The notes beneath the pieces were generated by a model. That model did no database searches and was not told where the DNA came from. It was given only the letters and a program-made list of their open reading frames with translations. A stretch of DNA of 64,000 nucleotides, taken from assembly GCA_029237695.1 (NCBI GenBank), contig CM055274.1, forward strand, positions 65,469,484-65,533,483, in the 5' to 3' direction. This DNA is from Conchocele bisecta (lineage: Eukaryota; Mollusca; Bivalvia; Lucinida; Thyasiridae). Shown here piece by piece: positions 36,538 to 43,847 of the stretch (the first letter of the stretch is position 1; every line of letters begins with the position of its first letter). Position numbers and translations under genes: made by a program.

Positions 36538-37563
36538 AGCGCAAACTCGATCCATACCGCAGACTGCGGGAGCCCCTCGGGGCAAAAGGCGTGAGACAGA
36601 GCGTGGTCATTACGAACAATGCCTCGACGATCGATCAGAACCAGCAGCTCTTGGTCCGCTTCCACAACCTCGGAGCTAACGACGTCATTGTGCCGGGGAC
36701 TCTTTCAGTGACGTCGACAGACGCGGACCGAACCGTCGTTCAGAACCTGGGCCGCGCCATCGTCAAGAAGACCATGATAAAAATTTCTGGTCATGAGGTG
36801 ATGTCGTTCAACGACAGCGACGTCTACCATTGCTACCAAGACATGTGGAAGACAGCGCAACAGCGGGAAAACGCGGCCTATCAGGGTATTGGACACCAGC
36901 CGAAATCGGAACGTAACCTGGCTTAGAATCGGGGCTGGTGACAAGGTAGATAACGTCGAGAGCGACAACGCGATTACGGCCACTTATGGCAACCGCTTCT
37001 AAATCCCACTCGACTTTGAGCTGCTGCAGAGCCACATGCCATACTATCAGAGCGCATTGGCGGACCGCCTCGAATACGAACTAACGTTCAACGACTACGG
37101 CCGAGGTCTCATAGCCACTGACATGGCATCAGAGGAGCGCAAGTGCCATGATTTAGCTGTAGAACAACTCCATAGCACACGCACAGCATGGTCCCGAAAA
37201 CGAACTGCCCGTCTGGACTGGATAAACGAGGATCTTCACCGCGAGAATTACGCCATGCAAACTTTCCGGAGAGTTGACGCTACCATTCGCGCGGGCATAT
37301 CTATGGATCCTCTGGATCCTCAGAGGATCCTCAGGATCCTCAGCCTCAGCTTTCAGATGCCCAAAAAGACCACGAGATCGCGTTCGTCGTCGTGGGAATG
37401 GTTGCGACAGTCCTTGTCAGCTACTATATTGCCAACAATTAAAATTATTTGCCTTGCAATAACGATGTTCGTTGACAAGCTTTATCGTGCCTTGTATATT
37501 ATCGACGACGCAGTTACCGGACGATCTGGCAAAGGCATATTGGAGACTGTTCAATCTGCTTGA
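36538..37563 (+). pseudogene. Major capsid N-terminus fused in frame to the 142-residue membrane protein
   Basis: 36538 to about 37127 matches the N-terminal half of the inner capsid gene (STIDQNQQLLVRFHNLGAND, NLGRAIVKKTMIKISG, SDVYHCYQDMWKTAQQ, SALADRLEYELTFNDYGR). At about 37128 it switches without a frame break into the homologue of the inner 142-residue protein (HDLAVEQL, RTARLDWINEDLHRENYAMQ). The start codon and first residues are lost, and there is a stop near 36925 and another at 37001. A GGATCCTC-type direct repeat (37304-37345) expands the linker. The junction needs a deletion of about 2.9 kb relative to the inner element, removing the capsid C-terminus, ATPase and three small genes. 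Confidence 0.75.
37465..37563 (+). pseudogene. Remnant of the small gene preceding the integrase (outer copy)
   Basis: It begins MFVDKLYRALYIIDDAVTGR, matching the start of the inner 109-residue gene (MLVDKLYYAMI) and then, after an internal deletion, sequence near that gene's end. It directly precedes the outer integrase, as in the inner element. Confidence 0.55.
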
Positions 37564-37578
37564 ATATCTAGCAAACGA

Positions 37579-38597
37579 TGGACACGCACAAGCTTAACGT
37601 TCGCCTAGCTCGCTATACTACAGCCCCAGTGGCTACTGGAAGGGACTTACAGCCATCAAGAACCTCGCCGCAGCGGCCAAGGTTTCTGAAAATGCTGCCA
37701 AGGAATGGCTCAAGAAGCAGGCCATCTGGCAAATCTATTTGCCCGCGCCGCGCAGTATTCCACGCAAGCAAGCCGACCTCCTGTTTCTCCCTCACGATCG
37801 CATCGGTCGCAAGACGTACAAATACGCCCTGACAGTCGGTTACGTAGCGAGTCGCTATAAGGAGGCTGAGCCACTGACCACGAAAGAGGCTAAGGAGGTG
37901 GCCGAAGCTCTTTCCCGCTCCTGCATATACAAAAGGAGTCTTTCACAAATGGCCGAAACTTCTCCAGGTCGATCCTGGTCGCGAGTTCATGGCCGCAGTC
38001 TCTCAGCTGCTGGCCAAGCACGTGGTCTCGGTAAGACGTGGTCGTGTGGCTGTCCATCGGGATCAGGGGATTGTGGAGCGGTTCAATCAGACCCTGGCTG
38101 AGCGGCTGTTCGGGCACCAATATGCCCAAGAGCTTGTAGACCCTCATACGCGATCAACTGAGTGGGTGACCAGGCTGCCCGCCGTGGTCTCTACACTGAA
38201 TGGCGAGGTGACCAGATTGATTGGTAAGAAGCCTGTGGATGCCATCAAGGCGAAAACGGTGTCGCACAAGCCCTCTACCATCTCGCACTGGCGACCCGTT
38301 GGTTTAGCGGAGCAAAAGCTTCCCTCGGGTGTTGGCGTCAGGTACCTTTACCAGTCCGGGGAGCTGGAGGGTGGCCGCCGCCGCGCGACTGATCCTGTGT
38401 GGTCTCTCGATGTATATCATCTGGATCGATCTATTACCAAACCCGATGGGCCCGTGCTCTACTATCTTGACAGTGGTCCATCGCGCGGGTTTGTCCGCAA
38501 AGAACTTCTTGCTGTGCCTTCTGACACCCAGCTGCCACCGGGCTACAATTCCGAATTGGTGTGCATACCATCCGGTAGGACCCGCCTCTTATCGTAG
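37579..38597 (+). pseudogene. Retrovirus-type integrase of the outer Polinton
   Basis: A DDE/RVE-fold integrase that would insert the element into host DNA. Homology to the inner integrase runs end to end. Visible motifs are AKEWLKKQAIWQIYLPAP (N-terminal), QADLLFLPHD with the first catalytic Asp, VDPGREFMA with the second, and HRDQGIVERFNQTLAERLFG with the catalytic Glu. There is a 11-residue deletion just before the first motif and frame breaks near 37625 and 37950; the C-terminal 200 residues (37989-38597) are one open frame. It ends tail-to-tail with the outer polymerase, overlapping it by about 60 bp. Dead as assembled. Confidence 0.85.
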
Positions 38598-39683
38598 TAG
38601 GCGGAGAGTCCAAGCTTCCACTGTGAATACGTTTTCATTGCTCCGTTAATCATTCTAAATCCTCTATTTTCCGCCATATCGATTCCACCTTCTAATGCCA
38701 TCTTATATCCACAACATGTCAAGTCGTTAGTTCTTTTCGACATTCCTTTTGCTGAGTGTTTCACTCTACCATACATTCCCTCGTCACCACTAACATAGTA
38801 ACATTTGCTACATAGCGCGATGGCTCTATCACCTCGAAACTCTAGCTTGAGCAGTCCTGGAGTCCATTGATGCCAAGCGAGCCATTTTTTTTATCTTTAC
38901 AAAACTCTTCTATTCTTTCATGTCTGACTACACTCTCCAACTCTTTACTAGACAGTGCAAAGTACATACTGTCCGTGTCCATCTGTATTAGTTCAAAATC
39001 GATTCTGTCAACGTATCTATCTAGAAAATCGTAGAACATTTGAAGCTTCGCGAGTTGATAGATGGCTATTCCACATTGATACGGACGATTGATTACCACT
39101 CTAGGTTTTCTACTAGATATCTCGTACACGCTTCTAATCTCTTCCAAGTCCTCAAACCATGCGGATCTCAAACCATGCGGATCTCAAACCAGGCATTTCC
39201 AACTAGTTTAAATATTTCAGCCAGTACGACTTGTCGACATCGCCTGTTCTATGAGCATCGGTTACTTCTTCCACGAACAACTTAAATGGATGTTTAGCTT
39301 CGTAATCTATCACTCGATGTACAGCCTTGATAACAAGTCCGTGTCTAAGATACCATTTTAACAATGGAGCGTATAACAGCATTTTTTCTGCTGAGATAGC
39401 TCCCACTAAATTTTCTCTGCACACGCATGCGGGTTCGTCCGGTCTTCGTAAGATAGTCTAACATGTGATCCGGCACCGTCCTCAGAGACACTTCTCTATT
39501 AACAAATAGCTGTGTCATTTCTTCGAACTTAAACCCATAATTATTTTGGCACTTCGATGTCCACCTCTACAAATCCGAACCATTCACCTTTTCTTTTCTC
39601 ACAAAATCTTTTATGACCTTCGAATCTTCAGGTTTAGGGTTTGTCCATATTTATTCTTCTCCACATGGCATGTCATTAGATAG
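38537..39683 (-). pseudogene. Family B DNA polymerase of the outer Polinton, C-terminal part
   Basis: This is the C-terminal part of a protein-primed type polymerase, split from its N-terminal part (57609-58660) by the nested inner element. Visible pieces on the minus strand are LLYAPLLKWYLRHGL, AYL-type finger region, CGIAIYQLAKLQMFYDFLD, the catalytic motif C LIQMDTDSMYFAL (two metal-binding Asp), and GMSKRTNDL with YYDKRRVLPDGMHTNSEL at the end. Several frame breaks (near 39200, 38860 and 38780) and deletions make it non-functional. The first codons after the nested element (TLSNDMPCGEE) continue exactly where the other half stops. Confidence 0.85.
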
Positions 39684-39750
39684 AGTAGTATATAGGGAGT
39701 CAAAATGATACCACCTACGGTGGTATCATTTTGACTCCCTATATACTACT
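39684..39750. repeat. Perfect 67-bp terminal palindrome (32-bp arms, 3-base loop)
   Basis: Arms AGTAGTATATAGGGAGTCAA... and their exact complement are separated by TAC. It forms the extreme end of the inverted repeat and would fold into a hairpin in single-stranded form. The other end has the same structure with one altered block. Confidence 0.9.
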
Positions 39751-39850
39751 CCACCGCCCCCCCCGAAAAACACCGTTTCGTCCAATAGCACAAACTGGTC
39801 ACCAACACAAAAACGTGACAATTGGTGTCATAAATACATCATGTTATTTT

Positions 39851-39880
39851 CAATTGAACAGATAAATTTAATAGGTTATA
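39851..39880 (+). promoter_or_regulatory. Promoter-like block upstream of the left terminal gene
   Basis: CAATTGAACAGATAAATTTA followed by ATAGGTTATA ends 19 bp before the ATG at 39900. A near copy lies at 40642-40671, 11 bp before the polymerase-region ATG, and an identical one at 57412-57441 before the right terminal gene. Conservation upstream of three starts suggests a core promoter; inferred. Confidence 0.5.
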
Positions 39881-39899
39881 ACAAAATTATTATAACAAA

Positions 39900-40223
39900 A
39901 TGGATGATATAATACGCAAACATATGGAATCTTATAACGCTGTTAAAGAATATTACGGTGTTTCTACAACATTAAAACACTTTAAAATGAGAGTAATATG
40001 CAATATAGAATACATGAAATATCAACGTAATTTATTAAGCTCCGATAAAAACGTTGCATTTACAATATTATACCGGCAGTTGTGTCGCGGGTACAAGGAT
40101 CAAATTCGCGAAATGAAGCGACTAAATAGGATCGGAGAAACAGTACCGAAACATTATCAAAATGACATTATTATAAAACCGTTTAAAATCAACGATTCGT
40201 TTACGGTTCGATATCGCTTTTAA
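39900..40223 (+). CDS. Terminal-repeat gene, left copy (unknown, 107 aa)
   Basis: A basic, probably helical protein of unknown function whose start codon lies inside the left terminal repeat. It is homologous to the gene at the other end (57051-57392): YQRNLLSSDKNVAFTILYRQ here versus YQRNLLRYDKNVAFTILYRR there. The frame ends at 40223, but homology to the right-hand copies (a YDIA-type block and following acidic-basic helix) continues in another frame to about 40260, so there is probably a late frame break. It is the first rightward gene and has its own promoter-like block. I recognise no known family. Confidence 0.6.
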   Translation: MDDIIRKHMESYNAVKEYYGVSTTLKHFKMRVICNIEYMKYQRNLLSSDKNVAFTILYRQLCRGYKDQIREMKRLNRIGETVPKHYQNDIIIKPFKINDSFTVRYRF

Positions 40224-40255
40224 CGAAGAAATTGGAAAATTATTAGAAGAAATCA

Positions 40256-40564
40256 TTAATGTAATTTCAATGCGTCCGCGAGTGATAGTTTCTTTTCCAA
40301 CACGGCATTTTCCTCCTCCACTATAGCTAATTTATTTCGCAGATCAGCAACTAATTCTACCAGCTCTAGTCTACCGCGTTCACCTTTAGCCACAGGGCAG
40401 CGCAGTTGCTTATGTCTACAAAGAGTTTGGGCACTAACGAACTTACAAGGGCATCTGGGGCATTGAAATTGCGGGGCGACACAAGGAAACTTTCTACGTC
40501 TCGATATATGTCTTTGTAGATAGTCTTTACAAGCAAAAGTCTTACAACAAGTAGCACACTCCAT
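40256..40564 (-). CDS. C2H2 zinc-finger / coiled-coil protein
   Basis: A 102-residue protein if started at ATG 40564. Two Cys/His clusters are visible: CATCCKTFACKDYLQRHISR and CPRCPCKFVSAQTLCRHKQL, each C-x2-C ... H. They are followed by a basic linker and a leucine-rich heptad region (LVADLRNKLAIVEEENAVLE). An upstream in-frame ATG at 40663 is less likely, because it would put the first 33 codons across the promoter-like block. Transcribed divergently from the polymerase region with 118 bp between starts. A DNA-binding regulator of element genes is the simplest reading, but this is inference. Intact as assembled. Confidence 0.65.
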   Translation of the reverse strand: MECATCCKTFACKDYLQRHISRRRKFPCVAPQFQCPRCPCKFVSAQTLCRHKQLRCPVAKGERGRLELVELVADLRNKLAIVEEENAVLEKKLSLADALKLH

Positions 40565-40682
40565 TTTTTTTTTTTTATTTGTATATATATGTATATGTTT
40601 AATTGGACATGAAAAAACATCATGTAAATTTTTTACACATCCAATTGAACATATAAATTTCATAGGTTATATTACAGAAAAT
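40565..40682. promoter_or_regulatory. Divergent promoter region between zinc-finger gene and polymerase region
   Basis: It contains CAATTGAACATATAAATTTC on the plus strand (40642) and a related CCAATTAAACATATACATAT on the minus strand (40581-40600), each facing its own gene, plus A/T-runs. The same motif stands before both terminal genes. Confidence 0.5.
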
Positions 40683-41390
40683 ATGATAACGCCAGAAATC
40701 GAAAGTTTGAGAAGAGAAGCCGAATCTCTAGGGATTACTTATAGTAAACGGTTGAGAGTTAGGGGGTTGACAAATCTTATAAACTCCACAAAGAATGAGG
40801 CGTTTATGAAGCGGTTTACCCGCGCCCACAAACGAGGAGCCTTTAAAGACCTCTCACTAGCGGAAGAAGTTGGTAACAGAATTCAAAAAGAAAGTATTGC
40901 GGGGTTAAGGGCCAGTGTAATCAAACCTTCAAGCATGTCCCAAATTAAACGCACAGATAATAAGAAAAAATCTATCGTTCGCGCGATAGTGGAAAACGGT
41001 GAAGAAATATTGGGGGCTCACGATGAAACGTTGGAAAAAAAAGGTAGAAAAGGGAAGACGGGTAGTTACATTATCCTTTCGTAAAAACATTGACATCAAC
41101 GAGTCTGAACGCATGTCCGATAAACTCGCTCAGTATCTAAAAACAAATTTTTATTTGAGATATTCATATTCTTACAAGCTAGAACATATGGAGGAAACTA
41201 AAAATGGAAAACCTAAAACTATAATATTTCACAAAAATCTCGGTGGTAGCGAACCACTATCATGAATGAAAACCGTTAAAAAATGGTTGTCAGATAAGGA
41301 GCAAACACGAATAATGTCCGATAAAATAGACAGACCGAATACAAAGTGGAAGTTTGTACAGTTGTTTCTGTCAAAATGTTCCGGGTTTAT
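40683..41390 (+). pseudogene. N-terminal region of the inner polymerase gene (or a separate short gene)
   Basis: Three overlapping frames (40683-41084, 40999-41265, 41266-41390) read as one rightward coding region with frame breaks near 41070 and 41264. The first piece is lysine-rich and helical, starting MITPEIESLRREAESLGITY and holding GAHDETLEKKG. The later piece includes MSDKLAQYLKTNFYLRYSYS and KWKFVQLF. In related elements a region of this kind precedes the polymerase exonuclease domain, so I treat it as the N-terminus of that gene, now cut off by the insertion that follows. A separate DNA-binding or terminal-protein-like gene is possible. Confidence 0.5.
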
Positions 41391-41394
41391 ACGT

Positions 41395-41870
41395 GTACAA
41401 AGTGTTGTGCGTTGCGTATCCGTGGAGTTTCCGTTAGTTGCGTTTCAAACCGTGTGTCGTCTACGTGTAATACGTTTTCGGCCATGCGTTGCGTTTCCCC
41501 ACTCTTGCGCATGCGCGAAAGTCGAGCAAACCGTGTTCAACGCATTGAGTTTCAAAAGTGTGTAATCCGTGTACAACGGTTGTAAACGTATACAACGGTT
41601 GTAAACAACGCATTGAGTTTCAAAAGCGTGTAATCCGTGTACAACGGTTGTAAACGTATACAACGGTTGTAAACGTATACAACGCTAAGGTAAACCGTTT
41701 AAACGATTTAACGCTTTCTTTGACGAACGGTTACACGCTTCTACATGTACACAGCACCGTACAGATGAAACCGTGTTATACGTATAACACGTTTCCACGG
41801 GTTTTAACGCATTACACGTTTTGGTATGCCAACCGTGTATCGCGTAGAAAGCGCAGCATGCTCAGATCGT
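41395..41870. repeat. CGTT/AACG-rich subterminal repeats, left side
   Basis: The block AACGCATTGAGTTTCAAAAG ... TGTAATCCGTGTACAACGGT occurs twice in tandem (41538 and 41608), with TTGTAAACGTATACAACG four times. Similar words fill 43385-43800 on the other side. Confidence 0.7.
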
Positions 41871-42039
41871 TCTTCGTGTGTGTATATATACTTCTAGACT
41901 GCAGGGCTTCTAAAATTTTCAGTTTTCCGGTTCTGGACGATTTTTGAACTCTCAGACCGATTGAGATTTGAAAACTAGTCCTTAAAAATCGGTCCGAGAA
42001 AAATTGCCAGTCGGCTGCTATTTCGCTATAAACCTTGTA

Positions 42040-42246
42040 AATTTACCGGTTTTGACCAAGTAATTTATGACACATATCCGCGGGCCATATCCCTGTTAAA
42101 CCAGTGTGCAGCTCGCTGTGTATTCAGTTTCTCCATATATCGATTTTTCTTAACACACGCGTGGGAGAGGTGTATAGCGGATTAGTGACTGAAATAGACT
42201 GGCTTCAGCGTAAAGATACGAGAGTTCCTAGATTCGCCATTTCTGA
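42040..42246. repeat. About 220-bp dispersed repeat (copy 2 of 2)
   Basis: Second copy of the repeat at 34629-34855, with the same orientation and several short deletions. It abuts the foldback element at 42245. Confidence 0.75.
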
Positions 42247-42397
42247 GGTCTATAAATACATTAAATATGCCTAAAAGCATCAATGAATGAAGAAACAAAA
42301 TTATTTTTTATATGGAGGGTGTAAAATAAAAAAAAATATTATTCTTTTTCTTCATTAATTGAAGATTTTAGGCATATTTAATGTATTTATAGACCTC
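42245..42397. mobile_element. 153-bp foldback MITE
   Basis: Perfect terminal inverted repeats of about 32 bp: GAGGTCTATAAATACATTAA at the left and TTAATGTATTTATAGACCTC at the right. The interior is AT-rich with a second weaker inverted pair (ATTAATTGAAG / ATCAATGAATG). Non-coding. Confidence 0.8.
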
Positions 42398-43384
42398 GGT
42401 CCGTTACTTCAACCTGTGATATTACACAGACGAGATTTGTGTGTCGCTTTGTGTAAAAAAATCGATAACACTAAGCCCTGTCAACTAACAGGTGCTTATT
42501 GTATGACATCATTCAGCACGAGAAATGCGTCGTGACCATTCCTTTAGGCTATGTTTTGAAATGTTACTGATTGGTCAACACGCCCTTTGATGTTCCGCAG
42601 ACGTCGCGAACGTGTGACTCATGGGGCAATCATGCAGTAACCCATTTCATGCTGAGGATACGATTATGTTTGCGGGAAAATATTTTCCTTCTATGCACTC
42701 AGAAGTATATGCCGCGAGCACCATTTAAACCGTCTCGTCGAGACGGTTCAAATGAGTGGTCACAACGTATACTTTCATTGAGAAATAACAAAAATAAAAA
42801 TAAATTATTTAATAATTTCATACCCGTAAATGTGTATTCCGAAAGGAATGGATTACAAAAAAAACACTGGATTATACGCAGATCTGTCGCCATGTTTCGC
42901 CGATATTGATTTCGAAAATATTTTCCGTAAATGGTGTTGAAAAGTTGACACAAAATTCAGAGTTCATGCGGAATTTCGATGGGATTATGCACGTATCAAC
43001 AGCTAATCGTCCGCATGAATAGTCAGGACACGTGACCATTATTTATTAACAATTAATCCTTTTAAGCGCCTGTTGATCGCGAGCATTATACATTGTAATA
43101 AGCGTCTGTCTATCGCGAGCACTATACAACGTACCCCGACCACGCGGTTATAATGGAGCTGCAATGTATTGTTGTTTACACCCGTATAATTCATTTTCCA
43201 TATCAGGGGCGAAATGAGTCTGCCTTACAATAATTCGCATGTGCGGAATGGTGGTACATGTAGGTGCGAAACGATCCGCCTGTAAAACGATCCAGGCCGA
43301 ACAGGTACATGTATTCGCGATATTTTTAAAAGGGACGAAACAAGGACGCCTCGAAGCGATCGGCCGAACAGGTATTCGCGTTAA
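42398..43384. other. Unassigned middle of the 2.4-kb insertion
   Basis: No recognisable gene. A 112-residue plus-strand frame at 42571-42909 has no family resemblance. A perfect 19-base inverted repeat (ACCGTCTCG T CGAGACGGT, about 42728-42746) lies inside it. Confidence 0.4.
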
Positions 43385-43800
43385 AACGTGTAACCGTTGT
43401 ACACGTTTCAACGCTTTCATATAGCTACACGCTTCCAGGTAAAGCGTTGTACACGTTTCAACGCTTTCACCTCGCTACATATGTATACGCCAAAGCGTGT
43501 TATACGCCTTGAAGCTAAACGTATTACACGCTTTAAAACGGTTTGACAATGTGTATTTACACGTGTACGAACCGTATTATACGTTTAAACAACGTATACA
43601 ACGCTTTTAACTAAACGGTTTGACAATGTGTATTACACGTGTAACGAACCGTATTATTACGTTTTAAATTTAACGTACGACAACGCTTTTAAACTAAACG
43701 GTTTGACAATGTGTATTACACGTGTACGAAACGTATTATACGTTTAAACCACGTATACAACGCTACAGCAAACCGTTGCGTTCGCGTTGCGTTCGCGTTG
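43385..43800. repeat. CGTT/AACG-rich subterminal repeats, right side, with about 75-bp tandem units
   Basis: Three units of about 75-85 bp (from about 43540) share GGTTTGACAATGTGTATTAC, ACGTGTACGAACCGTATTAT and ACGTTTAAAC. The composition mirrors 41395-41870, supporting one element. Confidence 0.7.
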
Positions 43801-43847
43801 AGTTTGCAAGTGTTGTCTACGGTGGAACAAAAACGCAGACTGCACTG

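Larger units (their letters stand above)
32740..39683. mobile_element. Outer (older) Polinton/Maverick, left portion
   Basis: This part carries, left to right, homologues of the inner element's fibre-like gene (-), minor-capsid candidate (-), 507-residue structural candidate (+), major capsid N-terminus fused to the 142-residue membrane protein (+), integrase (+) and polymerase C-terminus (-). The order and strands are an exact mirror of the inner element at 39684-57608. The ATPase, the capsid C-terminus and three small genes have been lost by deletion. The element continues at 57609 on the other side of the nested inner element. I found no terminal repeats for it. Confidence 0.85.
39684..39911 (+). 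repeat. Left terminal inverted repeat of the inner Polinton
   Basis: It matches the right end (57380-57608) in inverse orientation with only a handful of differences outside the palindrome. It includes a C-run (39755-39764), the common block ACCAACACAAAAACGTGACA and a promoter-like block just before the start codon at 39900. Identity ends about four codons into the terminal gene. Confidence 0.9.
41391..43840. mobile_element. About 2.4-kb insertion splitting the inner polymerase gene
   Basis: Coding sequence stops after about 41390 and resumes at about 43848. Both flanks of the insertion are packed with ACGTTT/AAACGT-rich words (GTATACAACGGTTGTAAACG on the left; GTACACGTTTCAACGCTTTC on the right). 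The middle holds a dispersed repeat, a foldback MITE and unique DNA. No transposase frame is seen. This layout suggests a non-autonomous DNA element with long subterminal repeats. I could not define exact inverted ends or a target duplication. Confidence 0.6.

Noticed and set aside
37304..37345. Clustered GGATCC sites as a regulatory array
   Set aside because: A short expanded GGATCCTC direct repeat inside a dead fusion gene; it encodes a DPLDPQRIL-like linker and has no counterpart in the inner element.
37579..38597. Retroviral or Gypsy-type integrase
   Set aside because: There is no reverse transcriptase, protease or LTR nearby. Gene order (convergent with a family B polymerase, behind capsid genes) and the equivalent inner gene show a Polinton.
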